DNA of 36,481 nt from a bacterium (GTDB lineage Bacteria; Desulfobacterota; DSWW01). Every line of letters starts with the position of its first letter. Within the stretch, counting starts at the first letter, position 1. The notes beneath the pieces were generated by a model, which saw nothing but the letters and a program-made list of their open reading frames with translations, made no database searches and was not told where the DNA came from. Shown in pieces: positions 6,663 to 15,251 of this stretch. The DNA is taken from positions 1-36,481 of the forward strand of contig JANQFG010000186.1 of assembly GCA_028277985.1 (NCBI GenBank), given 5' to 3'. A program made the translations under genes and the position numbers.

Positions 6663-6765
6663 TGAACATTTCAAGATCTGATTATTAGCTTGGTTTGACA
6701 AGCATGAAAGGGCATTGGTTGTGAGACTTACACCTATTTTAGTACTTTCACAAAGGAGAATAATT

Positions 6766-7317
6766 ATGTGGAAAATCATCATTGTATTATTTCTTGTTTC
6801 GGGTTGTGCTTCTTCTTCAACCGAGATTCCCGCAAAGTCAGAAAAACTAATCATTAATTTTGAATCGTTGCAGAAAGAAAGTTGGTCGGAAAAGGAATTA
6901 GAAAACGCAAAACTGATTACGGATTTTGTACAAAACTTAATGAATAATCATAACTTTGAATATGTTTTGGAAAAATACAGCGACGACTCATATATTCAGC
7001 ACAATAGAAATCTTCCTGATAGAATTGAGGGACTCGTGGGATTTCTCCAAGAATTTGTTCAAGATTATCCGGATTACACGTATGACGTAAAACATATCTA
7101 TGTGGATGGAGATTATGTAATCTTTCACTCACATGCAACGCTAGACAAAGAGGATAGAGGAAATGATCGGAAAGGAATGAACATCATAGATACTTGGAAG
7201 ATTGAAAACGGAAAAATTGTAGAACACTGGGACTCGATTCAACCACTTGATGCATTCATGCGATTCTATGTTTGGCTGAATGGAGGTGATATCCAAAATA
7301 CAAATGGGGTATTCTAG
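6766..7317 (+). CDS. AT-rich SnoaL/NTF2-like lipoprotein
   Basis: I chose ATG 6766 because it follows AAAGGAGAATA and gives a clean lipoprotein leader, MWKIIIVLFLVSGCASSS, with lipobox VSGC (Cys14). The upstream ATG at 6715 would bury this leader. The mature protein (about 170 residues) is a SnoaL-like fold: a helical opening (ITDFVQNLMNNHNFEYVLEK), IQHN, GLVGFLQEFVQDYPDYTYDV, then strands VDGDYVIFHSHAT and IIDTWKIENGKIVEHWDSIQ. These folds act as small-molecule-binding pockets or isomerase-like enzymes. No catalytic role can be read here. Composition is strikingly AT-rich (16 G/C of 60 in 6901-6960), unlike the core genes of the window, which supports separate acquisition. Confidence 0.8.
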   Translation: MWKIIIVLFLVSGCASSSTEIPAKSEKLIINFESLQKESWSEKELENAKLITDFVQNLMNNHNFEYVLEKYSDDSYIQHNRNLPDRIEGLVGFLQEFVQDYPDYTYDVKHIYVDGDYVIFHSHATLDKEDRGNDRKGMNIIDTWKIENGKIVEHWDSIQPLDAFMRFYVWLNGGDIQNTNGVF

Positions 7318-7377
7318 GCGTGCAAAAATACACATCTTGGAAAAAACGTTGAGCCAGTACTCTGGCGATTTTGGGGA

Positions 7378-7401
7378 GGACCTCCTTCCTGCTGGAGGTC
7401 C
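7378..7401. terminator. Perfect 8-bp hairpin at the end of the island
   Basis: GGACCTCC (7378-7385) and GGAGGTCC (7394-7401) form a perfect inverted repeat around an 8-base loop. It lies 60 bases after the lipoprotein stop and about 120 bases before the tRNA-Pro 3' end. No T-run follows on either strand, so a terminator role is uncertain; it may also be an attachment-arm or binding site. Confidence 0.35.
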
Positions 7402-7524
7402 ATCTCCGCCGACGCGGGTCACGGGGAACACAAAATCAACTAGTAATCAACTAGTAGACAAGCTCATAGCGCAGAAAAGGGGGAAAGCGGTCTCGCTAAC
7501 CCCCCTAGTACAATGAACAAATTC

Positions 7525-7601
<77 letters not shown>

Positions 7602-7680
7602 TCCTGTGTTTTCTCCCGCGCGATTGAACAGAGAGGAGCGATTGGGGTAGTCTCTTCTCTTGGCCAACACGCATCTTCGA

Positions 7681-7709
7681 GAATTACCACGGCGCCTGGT
7701 TCCTGTCAA
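7681..7709 (-). promoter_or_regulatory. Probable tRNA-Pro promoter
   Basis: On the minus strand TTGACA (7709-7704) and TAATTC (7686-7681) are separated by 17 bases. The consensus -35 box and spacing, about 80 bases upstream of the mature tRNA 5' end, fit a tRNA promoter with a short leader. Confidence 0.5.
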
Positions 7710-7738
7710 CGTGAGAATGGGCTGGGGAGGGGCTGCGT

Positions 7739-8665
7739 TTGGGGCTTTCCGGTTCTGAAAACGAGGAAATCAGAGACGATTCTTCTCCACCGCAGGATTT
7801 CCAGGAGATCAGCGGACCGGATTGGCTCGTCTGGATTCGCAGAGGTTTCTCCTCCCTCTTGGATGAGGGGGGAGAGTGGCGGCAGGACCTTGCGCCCGGT
7901 GCCGAGGACGAGGCGACGGTTTACACCGGACGAGGCAAGCTTATTCGGCTCTCTCTGGGGCCGACAGAGGAGGGTTGTGCCCTTGTGCGGCATTATCGTC
8001 GAGGCGGGATCTTCGGCAGTCTCCTGAGGGACTACTACCTCGGGAGGACCAGGTTTGTTCAGGAAGTGCGCGTGTCCGAATGGGCGCGGGCTCAGGGGGT
8101 CCCGACCGCAGAGGTCCTGGCCCTCAAGAGTGAGCAGGCGGGATTCGGTTTGTACCGTGCAGACCTCGTGACCCGGGAAATCACTGATTCGGAAGACCTG
8201 GACCGGTATTTGAAGTCGGCAAGGAGCGGGGCAGGGCGCCCGCCGGCTCGGGAACATGAGATCATCCGAAGCGTCGCGCATCTGCTGCAGGGAATGCATC
8301 GCGCGGGCCTGTACCACGCCGACTTGAACCTGAAGAACATCCTGGTCCAGGTCAGCGAGACCGGCGTGCGCAGCTACGTGATCGATCTGGATCGGGCCAG
8401 GGTCATCCATCCGCTCGGTCCCCGGATGAGGATCCGCAACCTTGTCCGGCTCTATCGTTCCCTCGACAAGCAGGGGTATCTGAACGATCTCGTCGGGATG
8501 AAACAGATCGTCGCCTTTGTCAGGGCCTACTGCGGGGACGACCGTGAACTTCTGACCCTGTGCAAGGAAGTCATGCGAAAGGACATGTGGCTCCTTCGGT
8601 ACCACCGGGCGGGATGGACCCTTTCCAGGGGACTGAAGAGGCTCGGGAGAGGCGGGGATGACTGA
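7739..8665 (+). CDS. LPS core kinase, Kdo/WaaP family
   Basis: 308 residues with a protein-kinase-like fold. The catalytic loop is LYHADLNLKNILV (His193, Asp195, Asn200) and the metal-binding segment is VIDLDRAR (Asp216, Asp218), the signature of Kdo kinase/WaaP proteins that phosphorylate inner-core LPS sugars in the cytoplasm. The segment VRHYRRGGIF followed by DYYLGRTRFVQEVRVSEWA also fits this family. The start is a TTG at 7739 preceded by GGGGAGGGG with 6-7 bases of spacing. The gene overlaps the GT9 gene by 8 bases, so they are translationally coupled. Whether the target is Kdo or heptose cannot be read from the sequence. Confidence 0.8.
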   Translation: MGLSGSENEEIRDDSSPPQDFQEISGPDWLVWIRRGFSSLLDEGGEWRQDLAPGAEDEATVYTGRGKLIRLSLGPTEEGCALVRHYRRGGIFGSLLRDYYLGRTRFVQEVRVSEWARAQGVPTAEVLALKSEQAGFGLYRADLVTREITDSEDLDRYLKSARSGAGRPPAREHEIIRSVAHLLQGMHRAGLYHADLNLKNILVQVSETGVRSYVIDLDRARVIHPLGPRMRIRNLVRLYRSLDKQGYLNDLVGMKQIVAFVRAYCGDDRELLTLCKEVMRKDMWLLRYHRAGWTLSRGLKRLGRGGDD

Positions 8666-9740
8666 GAGGGCCCTGCTGATAAGGCTCGGGGCACTCGGCG
8701 ACACGCTCCATGCGTCGAGCGCTGCCAGCCTTCTGAAGAAGCAGGACCCGAACATGGAGGTAGATTTTCTTTCGGCGGACGGCCTTGGAGATCTGTTCCG
8801 GATGATTCCGTCCGTAACGGAGGCCTTCTGTCTGCCGTACCGCAGGATTCCCCTGCGGTTCCACCCCCGGTGGCAGGCTCTGCTGGGTAGATTGAACCAC
8901 AGGGCCTACAGCCTGGCCTACTTGATGGAGACGGACCCGCGCTTCCTGCCCATCCTGGAGGCGATCGAAGCTGACCGCAAGGTTACGTTGACCGAGTCGG
9001 CGAATGGAGACACGCCCGGAGCGGGCCTGCCCAACCCGGTTCGGTATCAGTCCGCTCTGCGAGACGCGGGCCTGGCTACGGGAGACACATGTCATCCGGA
9101 ACTCTTCGTTAGCGAGGAGGGTGAACGGCGGGCCACCGAACTCCTTGACGCTCTTGGACTGGATTTGGACGCCCCCGTGATCGGGCTCCACCCCGGCAAT
9201 AGCTATCAGGGTCGGAAGATATGGAGAAAGAAACTTCGTCGAACGGATCTGCGCTGCTGGCCCGAAGTGCGTTGGGTGGAACTGGTCCGTGAAATGAACG
9301 GGGAGAATCCCCGGCTGCAATTCGTTCTGTTCGGGGGACCTCGGGATCGGAAAACGAATGAGCGGGTCTCTGCTCAGCTTCGAGTCCTGGATTCGGGCCT
9401 GAAGCTGGCCGATGCGGCCGGAAAGACCGATCTCATCCTGGCTGCAGCACTTCTCAGAAGGTTCGCCCTGTTCGTAAGCACGGACACGGGGCCTCTTCAC
9501 ATGGCCGCCGCCCTTCGGGTCCCCTTTGTCGGGCTTTACGGGCCGACGCGCTTCGAGGAGACGCAACCCTTTCCGCCCGAGCCGGTGGGTGCCGTGCTGC
9601 GACAGGAACTGGACTGCCAGCCTTGCTACGGCACTCCGATTCAACGAAGATGTAGAGACAACATCTGTATGGAGCGAATCGAGTCGGTGGATGTCGTTGA
9701 GAAGGCGCGAGAGTTGAACCCGGTGCTTTTTCAGGGCTGA
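8658..9740 (+). CDS. Glycosyltransferase family 9 (ADP-heptose:LPS heptosyltransferase-like)
   Basis: 360 residues. The GT9 N-terminal motif ALLIRLGALGDTLHASSAAS is clear. The C-terminal donor-binding domain has GLHPGNSYQGRKIW, a FVLFGGPRDR strand-loop and the diagnostic STDTGPLHMAAALRVPFVGL followed by YGPT. These enzymes transfer heptose from ADP-heptose to inner-core LPS at the cytoplasmic face of the inner membrane. A late cysteine-containing segment (CQPCYGTPIQRRCRDNICM) is seen in several GT9 proteins. It overlaps the kinase gene upstream and lies 35 bases before the next gene, which has its own AAGGAGGAGGG ribosome site. The exact acceptor is unknown. Confidence 0.88.
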   Translation: MTERALLIRLGALGDTLHASSAASLLKKQDPNMEVDFLSADGLGDLFRMIPSVTEAFCLPYRRIPLRFHPRWQALLGRLNHRAYSLAYLMETDPRFLPILEAIEADRKVTLTESANGDTPGAGLPNPVRYQSALRDAGLATGDTCHPELFVSEEGERRATELLDALGLDLDAPVIGLHPGNSYQGRKIWRKKLRRTDLRCWPEVRWVELVREMNGENPRLQFVLFGGPRDRKTNERVSAQLRVLDSGLKLADAAGKTDLILAAALLRRFALFVSTDTGPLHMAAALRVPFVGLYGPTRFEETQPFPPEPVGAVLRQELDCQPCYGTPIQRRCRDNICMERIESVDVVEKARELNPVLFQG

Positions 9741-9775
9741 TTCTGTTTCATACGGAAGCAAGGAGGAGGGAACCG

Positions 9776-10771
9776 ATGAGCAAAACGATGAAGCCGAGTC
9801 AGATCAAGAGGAAGGCCAGAGGCAATCTCCTCTATGCGTTGAACTGTGCTCAGGCCACGCTGCTCACCCTGAGTTCGACGTCTGAGAAATCGGACCCGGT
9901 CCTGATGCGGGCAGCCACCAATTTCGAGGGAGGTTGTGTGGGCTGCGGTTCTACCTGTGGGGTGGTCAGTGGTGGGGTCCTCGGCATGGGAGCCCTCATG
10001 TCCTCCCTTCCGGGGCAAGATCCTCAGCACCTGGAACAGGACATTTACGAAGCCTCTCTCGCGTACAGGAAATGGTTCGAAGATCGGTTCGGCACGAGTG
10101 TGTGTTACGAAAGGGTTGAAACGAACTTCGGCACGGTGGGAGGGATGCTGTCTTATTTATTCCCGGGAGACAAAATGTTACGATGCCTTCAGCACATCGG
10201 GGAGGCCCTCGTCGTGCTGGACGACGAGGTTCGCAGGATTGCGGAGAAGAGAAACCTGCCCATCCTTTTCGAAGAGAGCCTGCCGGGCGGACCCGCCGAG
10301 CCCCACTGCGCATACACCGTGTTCAAAGCGCTCGCCGAGCGTTCAGGCAAGCAGGGGAACTCCGTGGGGTGGGCCTGCACGGGCCTTGGTGGGGGCGTCG
10401 CGCTGAGCGGCGCCGTGTGCGGGGGGCTGCTCGGCGCGATCCTTGGGCTTGGTCTGGAGTACGGGATCGACCCGGAAGAACTCGGGTATGGGGGCATCCT
10501 GAAAGAGTTCGTGGTGGGCCATCGAAACCTGGTGAAGCACGAGAAGCTTGCCGAGGGCCCCATCGAGGAGCTTCCGAAAGAAGCCTTTGCCCGGTCCCGC
10601 TACCTTGCAGACGGGTTCGAGAAGACCTTCGGCAGTCTGAACTGCCGGGAGATCACGGGCAGGGAATTCGCATCGCCCGATGAGCTGAATTCGTACTTGC
10701 CTGACTCAAAGGTGTGCGGCGAGATCTTTTCCTGGTGCGAGCAGGAGGCGACAAAGCTATTGACGACCTGA
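9776..10771 (+). CDS. Tandem-duplicated C_GCAxxG_C_C family protein
   Basis: 331 residues. The family, named for its cysteine pattern, is a putative redox-active small protein often found near electron-transfer genes. The first half has NCAQATLLTL (Cys24), then GGCVGCGSTCGVVSGGVLGMG (Cys54, Cys57, Cys61). The second half repeats the plan with HCAYTVFKAL (Cys178), GWACTGLGGG (Cys201) and SGAVCGGLLGAILGLG (Cys215). The Gly-rich hydrophobic stretches could be membrane-associated. About 100 residues with few cysteines follow, ending in a segment with Cys289. Single-copy family members are about 120-150 residues, so this looks like a two-domain fusion. It sits among LPS genes with no obvious redox partner. 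Confidence 0.75.
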   Translation: MSKTMKPSQIKRKARGNLLYALNCAQATLLTLSSTSEKSDPVLMRAATNFEGGCVGCGSTCGVVSGGVLGMGALMSSLPGQDPQHLEQDIYEASLAYRKWFEDRFGTSVCYERVETNFGTVGGMLSYLFPGDKMLRCLQHIGEALVVLDDEVRRIAEKRNLPILFEESLPGGPAEPHCAYTVFKALAERSGKQGNSVGWACTGLGGGVALSGAVCGGLLGAILGLGLEYGIDPEELGYGGILKEFVVGHRNLVKHEKLAEGPIEELPKEAFARSRYLADGFEKTFGSLNCREITGREFASPDELNSYLPDSKVCGEIFSWCEQEATKLLTT

Positions 10772-10851
10772 CAGGCGTACAAGGAGGCTTCACGTTCACG
10801 AACAGAATGCCCGTTGCCTGATCGAATTCGAGGACGAGGACGACGACGAGA

Positions 10852-12759
10852 ATGAACCAACCGGAACAAACAGAACCTATCGGGATGATTTACGGGCTCA
10901 AGCGGGTCCTGCGGTACGGCTTGCCCTACTGGAAGATCATCCTTGTAACGATCCTCTGCATGGCCGTGTATTCCGTGAGCTTGAACGGAAGGGCTTACCT
11001 GATCAAGCCCTTCCTCGAGGAAGTGATCATCCCGGCGACCGAGATGAGCCGGGCGTCCGGCCTCGGATCGCTGGACCTTTCAAAGATCAAGGGAGAGGTC
11101 TCAGAGGATCAATCGGCCGAGGAGCGGGCCAAGCTGACCGCTGTCCTGGAGCAGAAGCTCGTGTTTCTCATCGGTATTGCCCTGGCCGTGGTCGGGATGA
11201 TCCCGTTGATGAGCTTCTTCAAGGGATACGGCTCTTCCTATGTGGTGGCCCGGATGGTGCGGGACCTCCAGTGCGATCTTTGTGACAAGCTTCTCCGTAT
11301 GCCTCTGGCCTACCACACCAAGGCCCGGAAGGGCGAGATTTTCGCCCGACTGAACAGTGATGTGGCCAGGAGCGCAGAGAGCTTCCGGCTACTCTTCGGC
11401 GAGCTCATCCAGGAGTCCCTCACGCTCCTGGTGGGCGTCGGGGCCATGGTCTACCTGAGCTGGCAGCTCACCCTGCTCATCGCCCTGGTCATGCCTCCTC
11501 TGGTCCTCATCGTCGTCAAGTTCGGCAAGAAGGTCCGAAAGAGGAGCCTGAAGCGACAGGAGAAGGTTGGGGACCAGATGGGCTCCATGCTCCAGATGTT
11601 CAGCGGCATCAAGGTCGTCAAGGCCTTCCGGATGGAAGACACCGAGAGCGACCGCTTTCGATCGGTCAACGAGGAACTGTTCCGAAGAGAAATGAAGGTC
11701 GTCAAGACCGACGAGATGAGCAAGAGCTTCACCGAGCTGTTCAACAACTTCACCTACATTCTTTTCATGGCTGTCGGCATCTACGCCATCATGAAGGCGA
11801 TGCTCGGCCTCACCCTACCGGTGCTCGTTGCGTTCCTGGGCCTGGCCACCACGCTGTATCGCCCGGTCAAGAACCTCTCGAGGGCTTACAACAAGGTGTC
11901 CGACTCCATGGCGGGCATTCAGCGCGTGACCGAAATCCTGGATCTGGAGTCGGAAACAGAGGAGCAGGAGGGCATGGAGGTCCTGCGCGGTATCCGTGAG
12001 GAGATCCGTCTCGAGAAGGTCGGCTTCTCCTATGACGGGGACCAGAAGGTCCTCGAGGACATCAGCCTGGAGATCGACAAGGGGCAGACCGTTGCCCTGG
12101 TAGGCAAGACCGGTGTCGGCAAGACGACTCTGAGCGATCTGATCCCGCGGTTCTACGACCCCACAGAGGGGAGGATCCTGGTGGACGGTTCGGATATACG
12201 GGACTTCAGCCGTGATTCGCTCTTGCGCCACATCGCGGTCGTGACACAGGATCCGTTTCTGTTCGACACCAGCGTGGAGGAGAACATCCGGTACGGAAGG
12301 CTGGATGCAACCGATGAGGAAATCATCGAGGCCGCCCGGGCAGCGTTCATCCATGACCGGATCCTCGCCCTGCCCGAGGGATACAAGACCCGGGTCGGGG
12401 ATCGAGGCACCCGCCTTTCCGGTGGGGAACGCCAGCGGATCACGATCGCGCGGGCCATCTTGCGCAACCCATCCATCCTGATTCTGGACGAGGCCACTTC
12501 TTCTCTGGATGCCGAGTCGGAGCAGTGGGTCAAGAAGGCGATCGACAACCTTATGGAGGGGCGCACCACCGTAGCGATCGCCCACCGGCTCTCGACGATC
12601 CGGAATGCGGACAAGATCGTGGTGCTCGAGAAAGGGCGTATCTCGATGATGGGGCAGCACGAAGAGCTCCTGCAAATGGAAGGGCTGTACCGAGAGCTTT
12701 GCGCATTGCAGTTCGAACAGGACGATACGGGCCCCATCTCGAACTCCGGACCAGCGTGA
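10852..12759 (+). CDS. msbA: MsbA-type lipid A/LPS ABC exporter
   Basis: 635 residues, a half-transporter with an N-terminal six-helix membrane domain (about 20-350) and a C-terminal ATPase. The Walker A motif is GKTGVGKTT (418-426), Q-loop VTQDPF (464-469), signature LSGGERQ (522-528), Walker B ILILDEA (542-548), and the H-loop is AIAHRLST. An insert of about 40 residues in the first periplasmic loop (58-100) is longer than usual. The gene lies among LPS core genes, so the likely job is flipping lipid A-core across the inner membrane. The start at ATG 10852 lacks a strong ribosome site (upstream bases are GA-rich). The 80-base gap after the previous gene holds an AAGGAGG followed by only a five-codon frame. 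Confidence 0.88.
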   Translation: MNQPEQTEPIGMIYGLKRVLRYGLPYWKIILVTILCMAVYSVSLNGRAYLIKPFLEEVIIPATEMSRASGLGSLDLSKIKGEVSEDQSAEERAKLTAVLEQKLVFLIGIALAVVGMIPLMSFFKGYGSSYVVARMVRDLQCDLCDKLLRMPLAYHTKARKGEIFARLNSDVARSAESFRLLFGELIQESLTLLVGVGAMVYLSWQLTLLIALVMPPLVLIVVKFGKKVRKRSLKRQEKVGDQMGSMLQMFSGIKVVKAFRMEDTESDRFRSVNEELFRREMKVVKTDEMSKSFTELFNNFTYILFMAVGIYAIMKAMLGLTLPVLVAFLGLATTLYRPVKNLSRAYNKVSDSMAGIQRVTEILDLESETEEQEGMEVLRGIREEIRLEKVGFSYDGDQKVLEDISLEIDKGQTVALVGKTGVGKTTLSDLIPRFYDPTEGRILVDGSDIRDFSRDSLLRHIAVVTQDPFLFDTSVEENIRYGRLDATDEEIIEAARAAFIHDRILALPEGYKTRVGDRGTRLSGGERQRITIARAILRNPSILILDEATSSLDAESEQWVKKAIDNLMEGRTTVAIAHRLSTIRNADKIVVLEKGRISMMGQHEELLQMEGLYRELCALQFEQDDTGPISNSGPA

Positions 12760-13994
12760 TTCCGAGAACCGTGGAAACAGAGCCTCTGTCTAAGAAGACC
12801 CCTGATCGATCCGAAGCGAGCCAGACCGCCCTGGTGCACGACTGGCTGACCGGGATGCGGGGCGGGGAGAAGTGCCTGAAGGTCCTCTGCGAGCTTCTAC
12901 CCCGTGCCGATCTGTTTACGCTGCTCCATATCCGGGGTGCGGTAGATCCGGTCATCGAGTCCCACGCTCCCCGTTCCTCTTTTCTTCAAGCCTTCCCCGG
13001 TGTGGGCCGTTACTACCGATACCTGCTCCCCTTGTTCCCGCTGGCTGCGGAAGGGTTCGATCTCACCCCTTATCCTCTGATCGTATCCATCAGCCATTGC
13101 GTGGCAAAAGGGGTGATCCCGGGGCCCGCGAGCCGACACATCTGTTACTGTCTCACGCCGATGCGATACGTGTGGGACCAGTATCCCTACTACTTCGGCA
13201 GGGGCGGTCCGACCGCTGCACCGAGAATCCTTACCCGCCTCGTGGCCCACCGGCTGCGTCTTTGGGACGTGGCGGCCAGCAACCGGGTCGACGAATTCGT
13301 TGCCATCTCCGAGTTCGTGGCGGAGAGGATTCGGAAATACTACGGACGCGAGGCAGAGGTGATCTACCCTCCGGTGGAGTGGTCGCAGTACGAGGCCGTT
13401 TCGTCCCCCGCAAAGGATTATTATCTAGTGGTAGCGGCAAATGCGCCCTACAAGCGCCTGGACATCGTGCTGGATGCATTCCGGCATCTCGACCGGCCCG
13501 TGAAGATCGTCGGCCATGCCCCGGCAGGTGAGGCGGCGAGATCGAGGCAGGAGGGGCTGCGAAACGTGGAGTGGTTGGGCTGGAGGTCCGACGAGGAACT
13601 CCGCGGCCTCTATGCGAACTGCCGTGCCCTCCTATTCCCCGGGATCGAGGATTTCGGTCTCGTACCGGTGGAAGTGCAGGCTTCGGGCAGGCCCGTCATT
13701 GCCTACGGCATGGGAGGCGCGCTCGAGTCGATCCGAGGGATCACGGTGGAGGAGGCGAGGCGAACGGATCCGAGTGCATGGCCGGAGGGTCTGACCGGAG
13801 TCTTCTTCGAAGTGCCGACAGGCAAGGGGCTGACGGAAGCGATCGAGTGCTTCGAGTCGGTGGAGGACCGCTTCGAGCCGGCGAGCATTCGGGAATGGGC
13901 GCAACGCTTTGACCGGCCCGTCTTCGAGGAGCATTGGAAACGTCTGCTCCTTCCGCCTTCGCAGGGGGCTAGGGCCTTGGTAGTGGATGAATGA
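12756..13994 (+). CDS. Glycosyltransferase family 4
   Basis: About 412 residues if translation starts at GTG 12756, which overlaps the msbA stop (GTGA); a second GTG at 12771 is an alternative. The opening ALVHDWLTGMRGGEKCL and the string SHCVAKGV, then YCLTPMRYVWDQYPYYFG are characteristic of one GT4 subgroup. The C-terminal Rossmann domain has VAANAPYKRLDIVLDAF and FPGIEDFGLVPVEVQASGRP, where the Glu residues of the E-x7-E donor-binding motif lie. Such enzymes add a nucleotide-activated sugar to a lipid-linked or core acceptor at the inner membrane. Its position after msbA points to LPS core or O-antigen assembly. Confidence 0.85.
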   Translation: MIPRTVETEPLSKKTPDRSEASQTALVHDWLTGMRGGEKCLKVLCELLPRADLFTLLHIRGAVDPVIESHAPRSSFLQAFPGVGRYYRYLLPLFPLAAEGFDLTPYPLIVSISHCVAKGVIPGPASRHICYCLTPMRYVWDQYPYYFGRGGPTAAPRILTRLVAHRLRLWDVAASNRVDEFVAISEFVAERIRKYYGREAEVIYPPVEWSQYEAVSSPAKDYYLVVAANAPYKRLDIVLDAFRHLDRPVKIVGHAPAGEAARSRQEGLRNVEWLGWRSDEELRGLYANCRALLFPGIEDFGLVPVEVQASGRPVIAYGMGGALESIRGITVEEARRTDPSAWPEGLTGVFFEVPTGKGLTEAIECFESVEDRFEPASIREWAQRFDRPVFEEHWKRLLLPPSQGARALVVDE

Positions 13995-14094
13995 AGTGCA
14001 TCGTTCCAAGTCCGATTCCCAGTGCTTCGGCGTGATGTCGCCCCTACAGGCGCGAGGACGGTACCACGGGTTTTCCAGTGGGGCTCCACTCGCG

Positions 14095-14123
14095 TTGAAA
14101 AGCCATTATGAGATGACTATACT
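14095..14123 (+). promoter_or_regulatory. Sigma-70 type promoter before the exbB-like gene
   Basis: TTGAAA (14095-14100) and TATACT (14118-14123) are separated by exactly 17 bases. This is the clearest promoter in the envelope region and lies in the 160-base gap after the GT4 gene. The expected start near 14130 leaves a short leader carrying AAAGGAG before the TTG start at 14157. It would drive exbB-exbD-trpC-trpF-lptD. Confidence 0.65.
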
Positions 14124-14156
14124 CGTGTCCTGCCTCTGAATACAAAGGAGAGACCA

Positions 14157-14783
14157 TTGGACTGGCTGGTTCGCGGCGGTATCCTGATGGCCCCGATTCT
14201 TGCCTTTTCTGTGGTGGCCCTGGGCATCTTCCTGGAGAGGCTCTGGATCCTGCGGAAAGAGCTCATCCTGCCGGAACAGCCGTTGCGGGAGTTGGAGAAC
14301 TTCCTCCGCAAGAAGATGATCCCGGAGGCGCGGACCTACTGCCAGCAGCACCCGTATCCTCTCACCCGGATCCTCTTTGCGGGCTTGCAGCAGTACGGCA
14401 ACGCACGGAACCTGATCAAGGAGAACATGGAAGAGCGGGGCAAGGCAGAGGCACTGGAGTTGAAGAAGTACATCGGCCTTCTGCACACGATCGCATCGGT
14501 GTCTCCCCTGCTGGGCCTGCTCGGGACCGTGAGCGGCATGATCAAGGTGTTCAGCACGATTTCGGTCGAGGGAGTGGGAAATCCCGCGAGCCTTGCCACG
14601 GGGATTTCGGAGGCGCTGATTACTACGGCGGCAGGATTGACCGTTGCGATTCCGACCTTTCTCGGCCAACGGTATCTGGCGGCCCGGGCCGAGCGCTTCG
14701 TCCACATGCTCGAGGAGTACGCGACCTACCTGCTGAACCTGCTGCCCACGTCAGCCCCCAAGGGGGAAGAGGAAAGCCCATGA
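14157..14783 (+). CDS. MotA/TolQ/ExbB proton channel family protein
   Basis: 208 residues with TTG start at 14157, supported by AAAGGAG six bases upstream. Three membrane helices fit the family: about 8-28, a second at about 112-135 and a third at about 150-172. Diagnostic segments are IASVSPLLGLLGTVSGMI and ISEALITTAAGLTVAIPTFL. The protein would form the proton channel with the ExbD/TolR-like protein encoded next, whose start overlaps its stop by 4 bases. Many deltaproteobacterial genomes carry such a pair beside LPS genes, and its energised partner there is not well defined. It is neither clearly ExbB nor TolQ. Confidence 0.88.
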   Translation: MDWLVRGGILMAPILAFSVVALGIFLERLWILRKELILPEQPLRELENFLRKKMIPEARTYCQQHPYPLTRILFAGLQQYGNARNLIKENMEERGKAEALELKKYIGLLHTIASVSPLLGLLGTVSGMIKVFSTISVEGVGNPASLATGISEALITTAAGLTVAIPTFLGQRYLAARAERFVHMLEEYATYLLNLLPTSAPKGEEESP

Positions 14784-15235
14784 ATTTCAAGCGGAACGGT
14801 TCGGACGAAGAAAGCGAGGCTCCCCTCAACCTGACCTCGTTGATCGACGTCATGTTTCTGCTGGTGATCTTCTTCGCTGTGTCCACCACCTTTCGGGTCC
14901 ATCCCGGCCTGTCCGTGAACCTTCCTCGAGCCCACTCCGAGAGGATCGTGGAAGACAAGAAGACCATGAAGGCAGTGTTGAAACAGACGGGAGAGATCTA
15001 TCTGGACAACGAAGAGGTCGCGCGAGAAGACCTGTTCGAGACCCTGCGGAGGATGCAGCGGCACTCCAAGGTCTCCCTTTTCGTGCTCGAGGCGGACGAG
15101 GACGCACGGCACGGCCGGGTCGTCGAGTTGATGGACGCTGCCAGACAGGCCGGAATCCCGCGTCTGGCAATCGCCACCCAGTCCGAGGATGAGAGCGAGG
15201 ACGACGACGAGGACGGGAACGGAAATGAAGAGTAG
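14780..15235 (+). CDS. ExbD/TolR family biopolymer transport protein
   Basis: 151 residues. A single N-terminal membrane helix (about 18-38) carries the conserved proton-binding Asp23 in NLTSLIDVMFLLVIFF. The periplasmic domain shows the usual strands (GLSVNLPRAHSE, GEIYLDNEEV) and the FVLEADEDARHGRVVELMDA segment. Unusually, the last 17 residues are almost all acidic, Gly or Asn (SEDESEDDDEDGNGNEE), a tail not typical of ExbD or TolR. The start overlaps the upstream gene by 4 bases. The trpC start lies 16 bases after its stop. Confidence 0.88.
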   Translation: MNFKRNGSDEESEAPLNLTSLIDVMFLLVIFFAVSTTFRVHPGLSVNLPRAHSERIVEDKKTMKAVLKQTGEIYLDNEEVAREDLFETLRRMQRHSKVSLFVLEADEDARHGRVVELMDAARQAGIPRLAIATQSEDESEDDDEDGNGNEE

Positions 15236-15251
15236 CGGAACAAAGGGGAAC

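Noticed and set aside
6657..6724. A complete second attC after the DUF4345 gene
   Set aside because: GCCTAAT resembles the opening box, but no GTTRRRY box or paired stem follows within the usual distance, so at most it is a remnant.
8571..9761. Long open frame of about 396 codons on the minus strand
   Set aside because: It lies wholly opposite the GT9 gene, has no ribosome site and its product has no recognisable content. High GC leaves long antisense frames. The same applies to 28325-29845 and 20574-21749 on the minus strand.
10800..10851. Acidic-tail-like frame (EFEDEDDDENE) before msbA as the end of an unrecorded gene
   Set aside because: The frame has no supported start and continues inside msbA. 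The GA-rich stretch serves better as the weak ribosome region of msbA.
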